Below, piece after piece: positions 12,963 through 23,458 of a stretch of 64,000 nt of DNA. Each line of letters starts with the position of its first letter. Position 1 is the stretch's first letter. Source of the DNA: Rallus limicola (lineage: Eukaryota > Chordata > Aves > Gruiformes > Rallidae); NCBI GenBank assembly GCA_022605955.1, contig JAKCOZ010000022.1:5022001-5086000 (forward strand), written 5' to 3'. The position numbers and the translations under genes are program-made. Under the pieces are notes generated by a model. It worked only from the letters and a program-made list of their open reading frames with translations. It searched no databases and was not told the origin of the DNA.

Positions 12963-14634
12963 CACACCGTAACCCTGTCCCGTCACCCACCGCAAACATC
13001 ACAACCATCTTTTAAAACCTCAATCAAATCACATTTCATTCTGCTTAAAAGCACAGGAATCCCGGTGTGAAACGGCCATGCTTCTCTCTGAGATCCCTTG
13101 TTAACAGAACCATCAATTCCAATGTGTTTTCCAGGAGCTGGAAAGGTTGAAAGCAAAGAATCTGTGTGTGGGGTGTGTGTGAGTAACTTCTAAACAGCAA
13201 GGGGAATACTTGGTGTTTAAGGAGAGATGCATATCTGGCGTATCACGCAAAACACTCACAGTTTTACCAACACAACAGAAATGCAACAGGTAAAAGAACA
13301 TGTACAGACCAAGAACCTGTAAAAAATAATTAAAAATAAAATATTTCAAAGAAAAATTGCACAAGGGAAGAGGAAAAGAGTGAAGCAAATCAAAGGGGTT
13401 ATGAACGCATCGACATGGGTCTCTGCGTAACGCGGGTCTGGCTCTATAAATGTGTGGGTGATAAAAACTGTCAGGGTGAGAAACGGGAATGGTCGTGGTT
13501 AATAACACGTGCAAGCAGTGTAACATAACCATAAGGATCAGCAGCAACATGTACATTGACAGGAGCACTGAAAGAATGGAAGCACCTCGGAGTGCCGAGG
13601 AGCCAGCTGCGGGCAGCTACTGGAATATTGGGTCTGGATAAGGAGCGAGCTCCAGTGCAGCCCGGAGCCGTGTCAGCAGGGCCAGTGAGGTACCTGCAGG
13701 GACTTGGGCTCTGGGAGCTGCCTCCAAGATGCTGGTGTTTTCTGGGGGCAATAGGGGTCCTTTGGAGGAGAGGCAGCATCCTGAGGCGTGTATTTGGCTT
13801 TCAGAAAATCCTTTAAAAAATCCTGGTTTTGTCATATACTAAAAAGAAAGGCATTTGCATTTAATTAGGTGGACCTCATTAAAAACTGCTGTTGTTGCCC
13901 CAGATGTACACCCTTCTCTTCAGCATTTCACATAATGCTCAGAGAAGTGGCTGAAGACACGTTTCCAAGCCCACTTAACTCAGCAGAGAAGGTCCCACTA
14001 GACTTTAAAGGGATTAAATGCAAAGCCTTGTTTAAAAAAAACAGAGCTGAGGGCAAGTACCTTCAGTCCTAAAGGCTCCATCTCAATTCTCACAAGACAT
14101 TTCCCTTGACCACCTCACGCAGCAGACAGGAGCAGGCTGTTCAGCTCAGCGTACCCTATGGAGCAGACCTGTAACACGGAGGAATCTGGTCCCTGTATCT
14201 CAGCCACAAAACAACTGACTCAAAAGCTCTGCTCTTCCCTGGCTCACTGGAATGATCAAAAACCTTCCTCCAACCTTCCCACTTCAGGACTGCCACTCAC
14301 CCCATGGGATTTTGGAAGCCAGGGAGAAGACTTTTAAAGTCGGCAGGCAGAGGGACATCGTTTGGTCAAAGCAGCTTGGCAAAAGGCGAGCAAGATCAAC
14401 TTCAAAGACAATAAGGGAAAACGAAATGAATCTGAATTTTAAATAGGTAAAAGCACAGTTTTAAGCTATGTGATCCATCAGCAGGTAAAAATCTTGCCTG
14501 CAAGCCAGGAGCATAATCTTCCCCAGAGCTAGTCTGCCCCAAACACTTGTCTTCCTACTTACAGGACACATGAGATTTGAACTGACACCCAGCACGTGAC
14601 ATGGACAGCAGAAATACACATAAAACGCACACCT
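12963..14634 (-). other. Possible extended 3'UTR of PRKAR1B
   Basis: This is the sequence between the two candidate polyadenylation signals. It has no coding signal and no recognisable CR1. On the transcript strand it has T-rich stretches around 13310-13375, including TTTTTAATTATTTTTTAC. It is either 3'UTR, if the distal signal is used, or plain downstream intergenic DNA. Confidence 0.35.
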
Positions 14635-14640
14635 TTTATT
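14635..14640 (-). promoter_or_regulatory. Proximal polyadenylation signal AATAAA (candidate)
   Basis: A canonical AATAAA on the minus strand lies 86 nt after the PRKAR1B stop codon. It is followed within about 10-35 nt by GT/T-rich sequence (GTGTGCGTTTTATGTG), the usual layout of a cleavage site with a downstream element. Use of this site would give an unusually short 3'UTR of roughly 105 nt. This is inference from motifs only. Confidence 0.5.
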
Positions 14641-14725
14641 TTTCTCTTGGTAAAGCTATGGAGTTGCACAGAGCAAACTGAAGTGCAGGGGGTCACACAA
14701 AGGCAGCTTTCCCAGGAGGAATGGT

Positions 14726-15010
<285 letters not shown>

Positions 15011-15335
15011 CTACCTCTTGATAGATACTTTACATAATTCCCTTGACAGTACAAACACGTTACACATGCATAATGCAGGCGTGTAAAACGCCTCTGGAAA
15101 CAAATGCTTTCAGATTGTTTTGCTGATTCCAGCTCTGTCTCCTGTCAGCTACAGCGGTGTAAACCGAGGCACCGCTTCAGCCTCACAGAAACCTGTAGGT
15201 ATCACTGAAAGCAGGAGCTGAACAGCACATAACCCCTCACTTGTAAAAGAGCAGAACACTCATTAAGACAGTGACTCCATGGTACAGCTCCACAGGCCCC
15301 TCTTCCCGAACCAGACAGACGCTGAATGTTCTTAC

Positions 15336-15417
15336 CGAAATAATCCGAGGGACCGAGCCTCCCGACTTCGACGTACTCCTCGTTGTCAGACCTGCGCTGC
15401 AGCACGGACGCTGTGCC
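15336..15417 (-). CDS. PRKAR1B: PRKAR1B coding exon: domain B, up to the cassette
   Basis: This 82-nt exon encodes [20 protein letters not shown] followed by LGPSDYF and one base of a Gly codon, human residues 298-325. The second phosphate-binding cassette (FGEIALL) is split by the following 437-bp intron. [12 protein letters not shown] and NEEYVEVG favour RI-beta over RI-alpha, which has EGSAAVLQRRS and NEEFVEVG. The acceptor is CTCTCCCCAG and the donor is TTTCG|GTAAGA. Confidence 0.96.
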
Positions 15418-15696
15418 CTGGGGAGAGAGGTGCAGAAGGGCAGTTCACTTTGCTTACACCTCTTAAGCTCTAAAAAGTACTCTGTCCCAAGCGTTCCCCA
15501 CTGCATGTCACACTCTTTAGTTCTGCCGTGGGTGACAATTCCGGTCAATTCCCTCTGTGTGAGTGAAAGGAATTGAAGGATTTAAAAAATAATAATCCAT
15601 CGGTTTGGCAAGTGATTTTTCTCTGCTGGATTGTTTGGATGCCTAAAGATTCAGCTCACACAGAAGAGAAGAGGAGCAGGAGGGAATTCAGTAGCT

Positions 15697-16050
15697 CCTA
15701 TTCAGCCCTGAGAAAAGAAGACTGAGACAGGATCTGATCAATGGTTATCAGTATCTGAAGGGTGGGACAAAATGGCCAGCCTCTTCTCAGTGTAGGGACA
15801 GGACAAGGGGTGATGGAGCACAGGAAATTCCGCACCAATCTGGGGAAGAACTTCTTCCTGGTGAGGGGGACAGAGCCCTGGGACAGGCTGCCCAGGGGGG
15901 TGTGGAGTCTCCTTCTCTGGAGAGATTCCAGACCCGTCTGGACGCCGACCTGTGTGACCTGTCCTAGGGACCCTGCTTTGGCAGGGGATTGGACCCGATG
16001 AGCTCTGGAGGTCCCTTCCAACCCCTACAACTCTGTGGTTCTGTGATTTA
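15697..16050 (+). repeat. CR1 LINE 3' end, young-looking
   Basis: It contains GGACAGGACAAGGGGTGATG, GAAGAACTTCTTCCTGGTGA, GGACAGGCTGCCCAGG and GGAGGTCCCTTCCAACCCCT, and ends TCTGTGGTTCTGTGA. It is the same subfamily as the copies at 18671 and 33078 but in the opposite orientation. It begins only about 280 bp from a coding exon. Confidence 0.92.
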
Positions 16051-17001
16051 ATATGTACAAATACATGCTCTGATCAAACTTAAAAACATGTTCTGGGAGG
16101 ATGCTGAACTTTCTAAGAGACTCAGAAAAGACTTACATCAAAAGGAATAACAAGGCAGTACTCCCAGTCCTGTGACTTCGTAACAACCAGAGTTTATTCC
16201 TCATCTGATCACTCACAGATCTATCACCGCACCTGTCAGCAAAGGGAGGTGGAAACTTGCTGCAACAAAGGGTGGTTCTCCTTCCCAGTGGCTTTAGTGA
16301 TGCGGCCACCTGCGAGTCAGTGGCTGGGGAGCTGGAATGTGTCTCTTCTCCACTGCCCTCAATAAATGCTGTACCTGACACATGCTAATACATGTCCAAA
16401 CTCAGCTATAGTCTATTTAAACCTTCAAAGAGGTTTCACACACAGAAGTATTCTAACCTGGAGGACATCTTAAATTATTGCAGGATAAAGCTTTTGTAGA
16501 GGACTAGAGAAGCTATCTGCTTCTCTGGAAAAAAATTCCAGTGACATATGAAATCATCTCCTGAGTCCAGACCAAAAGCATGGGAGAAGGCAAGATGTTA
16601 ACATATTTCAATTTAAGTGGAATTTAAATGATTTCTAAATAGACTGGGGAGATGTTTTGTGACAGTGTGGCTGGAGAGCATCAGGAAGGATTTCTGCAGG
16701 ATCTTCTGCTGGGAAAGTCACACATGAGGGCTGATTTGTCCCACCCAGGACAGGGAATGGGGGCACACAGTAATGGAGGCTGTGCTTGGAAGGTTGCTTG
16801 CCAGCAACCAGAGATAGCACAGCTCTCACTCTGCAGGTTAACACCTGAGAGACTGACACTGCTTGGCTCTCGGTGCTGTGGGTGCCTGTGGGTGGCCCGG
16901 CCTCCTGACCATCCCAGCTCGGAGCACAAACCTCCCTCCAGCACATGGTGAATCGGTGCCGATCCACTGGCTGCCCACATCCTGCCACTGACCCAATCCC
17001 C

Positions 17002-17197
17002 TTGTGCCAGGGGAGGGTCAGGTTAGAAATGAGGAGAAATTTCTTCTCCAAAAGAGCGGTTGGATGCTGGAACGGGGTTGCCCAGGAGGTGGTGGAGTCA
17101 CTGTCCCTTGGGGTGTCCGAGGTTGGATGAGGTACTCAGGGACAGTTGGACTAGATGACCGTGGAGGTCTTTTCCAACCTTAATGATTCTGTGAAAG
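17002..17197 (+). repeat. CR1 LINE 3'-end fragment
   Basis: About 195 bp containing GAGGAGAAATTTCTTCTCC, GGTTGCCCAGGAGGTGGTGG, CTAGATGACC and TTTTCCAACCTTAATGATTC. It is 5'-truncated and of a different subfamily from the 15697 copy. Confidence 0.88.
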
Positions 17198-18670
17198 TTG
17201 TGTGCCCCAGGGTATGTTCGGGGGTGGGGGGGAGGGCTGGAGGAAACACCGAGCACCCCGATATAGCTCAGCATCAGTGCTGTTGGAAGTGCTCAGCACC
17301 CCACAGAACCAGCCCTTCACCTCGGTGCTGTGTTTAAACACCCTGCAGAGCATCACAAGTGCTGGCACTGAACTGCAAATCTCAGTGGCAGTGTAAGGCT
17401 GCTGCAGGTCCAGCTTTCCTTCCTGTAGGACCCGAGGGGTCCAGGAATAACCAGGGCCAGTAGAATATCCATTATTTTACGGAAAATGATCATAATTTGA
17501 TTTCTCCTGAACAAGCACTACTAAGCTGCTGTGGCACCACTGCATCGTGTCCTGTTTTGTAACGGGGTTATTTTTAAGCCCATATACTTCCCAAATAGCT
17601 GGGCCACTCTCTAGGTTAACTGACAACGTATCCTCCACATGCTGTATAAGTGAAGAGGTAAATCCTGTTTCTGCTGATGCCAGGAACCAAAACCAAAACC
17701 CAAATAATGTGGTTGGCATCGTTTGATATGTGCTGAGCATCTGAGGGCCTCTATACACACCTGGATGTACATCAAATTGATCTAACCACCTCATTTTGCA
17801 GCTCAGCAGTAAGCTCAGCACAAGCCCCTTGCTATCAGACAACATGTTATGTGAGTCACAACAATTCATTGTTCTGCCCCATCGTGCCATACTGCATTAC
17901 AAAAACACTGAGGCACCAGCAGAGCTGTAAATTCAGGACCATTCACAGTCACAAACCTCTCCTTGGCTTCAACACTTTCCCTCTTAATATCCCAACAGGA
18001 CTGATGGGAGGAGATTCAGAACCACAACACGCATGAGCAAGGGTACCTGGGCTGGGCTGTTCAAACATCACCCAAACATACTGGGGAAGGTTGGGTTTGG
18101 TCTTCCCTGGGATTTCTTTGGGGTTTTATCTGCCATTACCACACACCATGCACATAAAACTGTCCAGGGCAAGTGTAAGGCTATCTACAGAAGAAACCGA
18201 AAGGACTGGATATAAGAAAGTGACTTGGTGCCTGTCAAGTTTCCAGCAAGAATTCCTTATCCTTGATATAACTAAACTGTCCCGCCAAAGCTGCTGTTTT
18301 CCAAGATCTTCCAGTAAATCTGCAAGTGCATGAAAATGCACAGAGAGCGTAATGAGCTTTGTTATTCACACTTACTGCAAGCACAAGTTCATAAGCAACA
18401 TTCCTGGAAATAGCCCATAATAATGCGTATATCGACCTCTCTCTTGCCAATCTTCAGATCAGGTGCAGCTCTCTAAGCTGCTGCTGCTCTTACTGTCTGC
18501 GCTGTGTAGATGGATTCAGCTTCAGAAGTGCTTCCAGCCCATGTCCTCCTCTCCGTCCCCATCTGGAGCCTGGCAAAAGTCTAACCCCTTGACCCAAATA
18601 GCTGTCTGCAATCTATGTCTCCAGCCTCCTTCCCAAAACTATTTAAAAAAAACCCACCCCACAACCAAAC

Positions 18671-19108
18671 AGAATCACAGAATCACAGAATTCTAGGGGT
18701 TGGAAGGGACCTCCAGAGATTATCAGGTCTAACCCCCTGCCAAAGCAGGGTCCCTAGGACAGGTTGCACAGGTCGGCATCCAGATGGGTCTGGAATCTCT
18801 CCAGAGAAGGAGACTCCACACTCCCCTGGGCAGCCTGTCCCAGGGCTCTGTCACCCTCACCAGGAAGAAGTTCTGCATATTGGCATGGAACTTCCTGCGC
18901 TCCAACTTAAGTCCATCGCCCCTTGTCCTGTCCCCACAGACACTGAGAAGAGGCTGGTCATTTCCCCGTGTCCCACACTTGAGATATTTATAACTATTAA
19001 TCAGATCTCCTCTCAGTCTTCTTTTCTCAAGGCTGAACAGCCCCAGTTCTTTCAGCCTTTCCTCACAGGGCAGATGCTCCAGGCCTTTAATCCTTCTATT
19101 ACAGATGT
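18671..19108 (-). repeat. CR1 LINE 3' end, young-looking
   Basis: It starts with two and a half copies of AGAATCAC in the antisense tail, followed by GGGGTTGGAAGGGACCTCCA and CTGCCAAAGCAGGGTCCCTA. It reads through the full 3'UTR into the end of the RT frame (CAGTCTTCTTTTCTCAAGGC). It closely matches the 33078 copy and forms an inverted partner of the 15697 copy. Confidence 0.93.
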
Positions 19109-19839
19109 TTTATTACAGAAAACAAACCAAAAATAAACCCCCAAAGTAATCATACCGACCAGCCAGGTCGAAGGAGTCGATTCCCCACTGTCCACCTCGG
19201 GTAGGTCACCCCAAAGGTAATGGCAGCATCAAGCAATATTGCTTTCACCTCCCCAAGCATCAGCTTTTATTGGGGCAAATACTTTCTGATGGGGTCCATG
19301 TGATATAGGACTCCAATCAGTCAGAATTCTGAAGCAATTTCTTCCACTGTTCCACTACAGCCGTACTTTTTAATCCAAGAAACACCATGATATCTGTTGG
19401 AGAAGGACAGATGTGTCTGGCCTCCACAATAAACACTTGGCTTGGCAGAAGAAAGCAATGCATATTCCAGATACATATTTTTCCACTCTTGTTTTAACAG
19501 TCACATCGGCTCTTCCCGTTGCCCAGTGAGAACAGGTCTATCACGGAGCAAAAGAAGTTTCCTGAAACCCTGACAGCCAGTGCCCAGATGCAAGATCTGA
19601 TTACGCCACCAGGCCTCTCATCCCACAAGTCACCAGGTTCACGAGTACATCCTGGAGCATTGTCAGAGTGACCTTCTCGGGAAGACTGCCCACATCGTGA
19701 AACAAAGAAGATGTATTTATCATTCTCTGTCTCTATCACCTTCACTCTGCATGTCTAATCTCTGGAATTGACGCTATTCTGACTGTATTAGAGGAAGAGT
19801 CTAATTGTAAATGACCAGCATAAGCAGGACAAAAAATAA

Positions 19840-20240
19840 TAGAAAAATTCAGCCTGGAAAAGAGAAGGCTGCAGGGGGACCTCACTGCAGCCTTCCAGAA
19901 CCTAAAGGGAGCAGAGAAACAGGAGGGGAATCAGCTTGTTAAAAGGGTAGACAATGGCAGGACAAGGGGCAATGGATTAAAGCTAAAGGAGGGAAGGTTT
20001 AGATTAGATTTTAGGGGGAAGTTCTTTACAGAGAGAGTGGTGAGGGGCTGGAACAGGCTGCCCAGAGAGGGGGTGGATGCCCCGTCCCTGGGGGTATTCA
20101 AGGCCACGTTGGATGGGGCCCTGGGCAACCTTGTTGAGATCCAGACCTGGATGTTGGTGGCCCTTTCTGTTGCAGGGGTTTGGAACGATGTGCTCCTTGG
20201 GGTCCCTTACAACCCAGACCAGTCTGTGATTCTATGAAAT
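19840..20240 (+). repeat. CR1 LINE 3' end, young-looking
   Basis: It begins in the end of the RT frame (CAGCCTGGAAAAGAGAAGGC), continues with AGGACAAGGGGCAATGGATT, GAGAGTGGTGAGGGGCTGGA and GGGTGGATGCCCCGTCCCTG, and ends GACCAGTCTGTGATTCTATG. It is the same subfamily as the oppositely oriented copies at 28738, 32104 and 37979. Confidence 0.92.
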
Positions 20241-20541
20241 AAAAGAATACAGAATAAAACACCACAGAAACAGCCCCTTGTTATCCATATACTTAACGGA
20301 GCAGTCATACGAAGTGAACTCAGCACTGACCCAACCCTTGTTCCAGGTTTCATGGCTGCATTTCATTTTACTTGTCAAATCTTTCCCAAGTGCCTTTTTG
20401 ATCCCTTCATACTCTTCTTGTGCTCCAGCAGACCCCACCTCCTATAAATGATGTGACTGAAAATAAATCTGAGCCCTGTCCCGGGAGGTATGGGCATTAT
20501 CTAGCCAGGATTCAAGGGGCTTATCACTTGCACTCCCCAAA

Positions 20542-20582
20542 GTCTCAGTGGGAAAGAGACTTCCCACTGGTCTCAGTGGGAA
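20542..20582. repeat. Short duplicated motif GTCTCAGTGGGAA
   Basis: The 13-mer occurs at 20542-20554 and 20570-20582, with an inverted copy of its CAGTGGGAA part (TTCCCACTG) between them. This is a local duplication of unknown meaning. Confidence 0.7.
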
Positions 20583-21666
20583 GGATTTCCCCTTAAGTGG
20601 CACATGAAACTCAGCAAGATCACTCTGTCCGAAATAAACAGGATTTTCAGGATCAGACTATTTAGTGCTGCTCAGTTTACAATAGTGTCTTGTGACACTG
20701 AGAGCCATTCCGGCCTCCTACACCATGGAGCAAACCCTCCAGAGCATGGGCTCAAGGGCTGTCAATAATGAATCAGGACTTTGCAATGATACCAAAGGGA
20801 AAGCAGCCAGGCATGTCCTCCTGCTAGCAGACACTTGGGAGTGAAACGATGATCTTCGCTGGATCCAGGAATACTCCCTTTCAGTCACCAGGGAGTGCCT
20901 GTATTCCCAGGAACCGACATCATTAACCTTCTCCCCTCTCCTCCAAGTCAATACGGGCATCTTGTTGCAAAAACAACAAGAGTGGCTGTTCCAAAAGTAC
21001 TGTGCCATCACCCCCTCCCTGCCACCCTCGCCCCCCATGCCTGCTCACTCCAGCACTGCTCCGCCACGGCGCACAGTGTTTATTTGACTCCTTCAAATGC
21101 ATCAGCAGCTTGGTTTGTAACAATTTATGGGTTAGATACGGCACCATAAGTTAAGATATAAAAAAAATAAATGAAGGTTTATAATCCATGATCCCCCATC
21201 CTCTCCAGAGTAATGAGATTTTGATCGATGCTTCACACTTAAAACTATTGGACCGCATGGGTGAGTGAGACATCCCACAGCGTAAAGAGGGCATTCCCAT
21301 CTGGATCAACACTGATATTCTCACGCCTTATCCTGCATGTACTTAGAAGCACTGATTTCAGTGTTTCAGGAGCTCTGTGCTGATATTTATGCATGAATCC
21401 TATAGCCAGCAGTTGGCCGAAATAGCCCAGCTACAAAAGACAAGTGTTTTTCATGCTAAAACCTGAAATCCTGTATCTTTTTTCCCCTCTATCCCAGCTC
21501 TGGGGATCAGATGGGATCATTCACTGGCAGCACAAGGCAAAATGTGGTGGTCAGTGATGTGTCTGTGGTAGCTCTGGGTGGTACAGCAAGGTCTTTCACC
21601 AGGGCAGTGGGTGAGGAGGGAAACTCAGTGGGGTTCTAAAAACTTCCTGGTTTAAAAGTTAATCTT

Positions 21667-21706
21667 GTGGATGGTTTGGGGTTGTGGATGGTTTGGGGTT
21701 GTGGAT
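21667..21706. repeat. 17-bp tandem duplication
   Basis: The unit GTGGATGGTTTGGGGTT is present twice perfectly (21667-21683, 21684-21700), plus the first six bases of a third copy. Confidence 0.85.
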
Positions 21707-21722
21707 CTAACCACCCATTTTA

Positions 21723-21757
21723 AAGATTCTACAATTCTATGATGCTATGATTCTAAG
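21723..21757 (+). repeat. CR1 3' tail remnant
   Basis: GATTCTACAATTCTATGATG followed by CTATGATTCTAAG resembles the terminal octamer repeats of CR1. Almost no body sequence remains, so the assignment is tentative. Confidence 0.5.
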
Positions 21758-22481
21758 ATCCAGCATTAGCGAGGCTCCATCTGTAATAAAGGAAAATATT
21801 TATTCTTATCAAATTTGAAGAATGTTTGTCCCCAGCTGTGCACAATGGCAATGCCTGTGTCCTTCTGACATACTGAGCATATAGAATAAATTTATACTTT
21901 TCAAAGAAATGAAGTTTAATTTCAAGAACCAGGAAGTTCCTATTTCTATTCCCATTTTTACTTCACTTTTTACTTAAAGCTTTTTTAAATAAAAGCACGG
22001 AAGGCAGTTGGTTTTTTTTTCCCCTGTGACCTCAAAATGTTACATTTTTATCCTAGTTTTAAGCTTACAAAGTTGTTCTAGCCTATTTTGTTTTCCTCCT
22101 CACCATCCACTAGAAAAGAGCAGTGCAGCCTATAGAATTAGAGACAGAAAAGGTCAGGCATCTGCTATCAATATTAACTCTATCACTGCTATTACAAATG
22201 TACCTTTGCTCTTTCCTACTTTGTTAATCTGCACAGTCCATAATTCCCACACTCAGAAGTTGTTTTCCCTCACTCTGCAGTCACACAGATTACATGTTCC
22301 TATTACATCTCCATAAAACACAAAGGAGGAGGCTGTGATGTGGTACAAAACGCGCCGGTTCACATGGATGATGTGATGGGACCGATGTAAAGGCTCCTAC
22401 TGGGTTTACTGGAAGCTGCAGCAGTTCTGAAATGAATTACAAGATCTCTTCACCCAGTCTGATTCTGGGAGTGGTTTATTT

Positions 22482-22700
22482 ACAGAATCACAGCATCACT
22501 AGGTTGGAAAAGACCCTTAAGATCATTGAGCCCAACCATATCCATCCTATGCTAAACCATATCTCTAAGTACCTCATCTACCCATCTGTTCAACACACCC
22601 AGGGCCAGTGACTCAACCCCCTCCCTGGGCAGCCTGTTCCAGGCCCTGACAACTCTTTCAGGGAAGAACTTTTTCGTAACATCTAATCTGAACCTGGTAA
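22482..22700 (-). repeat. CR1 LINE 3'-end fragment
   Basis: The antisense start is ACAGAATCACAGCATCACTA followed by GGTTGGAAAAGACCCTTAAG. It continues with CCAACCATATCCATCC and CTCCCTGGGCAGCCTGTTCC and stops at about 22700 in AACATCTAATCTGAACCTGG. It is the same subfamily as the copy at 62930. Confidence 0.92.
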
Positions 22701-22701
22701 C

Positions 22702-22825
22702 AGGCAAGATGAGGTTTGTGGAAGTAGTAACTTTTATTAGACCAACCAGCTTTCTATCCTTCTGGCTTTTGGACACAAATTCCTTTCTGCATGTTGCCTC
22801 TATAACTAATAAGAGATACAATTTA
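22702..22825. repeat. Ancient amniote interspersed repeat relic (tentative)
   Basis: GCAAGATGAGG, then GTAACTTTTATTAGACCAAC and TTTGGACACAAATTCCTT, resemble a repeat widespread in reptiles whose typical form includes TATCTTTTATTGGACCAACT. Its class (non-autonomous DNA transposon or other) cannot be settled by eye. A CR1 adjoins it directly. Confidence 0.35.
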
Positions 22826-23417
22826 CCTGCCTACCAACAGTGTCTGGGTGATGTTCTATCACAGCTACAACCACAATAAATTACACCTTATTTAATCATA
22901 TCTGCCCACTTACTGGTCCATGCATGCAATTAAAACACTCCTAGAGCATCTTCAAATTAAGGGGAATCAAAAGCTGCAGCACCCAATGCAACAAAGCTCC
23001 TGGAAGCGAGTGGGTGACACTGCGAGACCTGCTAAGAGCTGTCTGCTAATCCTTCAGCCTCCACTTTAAAAAAGGATCATTTAAATCAGCTCAGCTGTCT
23101 GATGTGAAACCTCAACCACCTCTGTTCCACTTTGGCAACCTTTCCTTTCACGACCATCATTTCTGAAGGGCCTGTTGTCCCCGCTGCCGAGCGGGAAAGA
23201 GCCGCACGGAGACGCCAGGGTTGTGTTAGCTGAAAAAAGTGGTTGGTTGGTTTGCTTATCTCTGGCCAGGGAGTTCTTTTCGGCATCCATTAGGGCTCAC
23301 TGCAGATTAGAGGGTGAGACAATGCCCGAACTAACGAGCTACCGAGAGCCTTTGAAAACAAATGTATAACAGTTTAGGAATTTGGCTTTTCTAGAAGGAA
23401 TTCAGCTTTTTCTCTGG

Positions 23418-23458
23418 AAGTGCCCAGTGCCACTGATTTCAGTGGGTTTTCAGAAAGC
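23418..23458. repeat. Ancient repeat relic with ATTTCAGTGGG core (tentative)
   Basis: TGCCACTGATTTCAGTGGG resembles the GACTTCAATGGGAG core of old amniote LINE-derived repeats. It is short and diverged. Confidence 0.3.
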
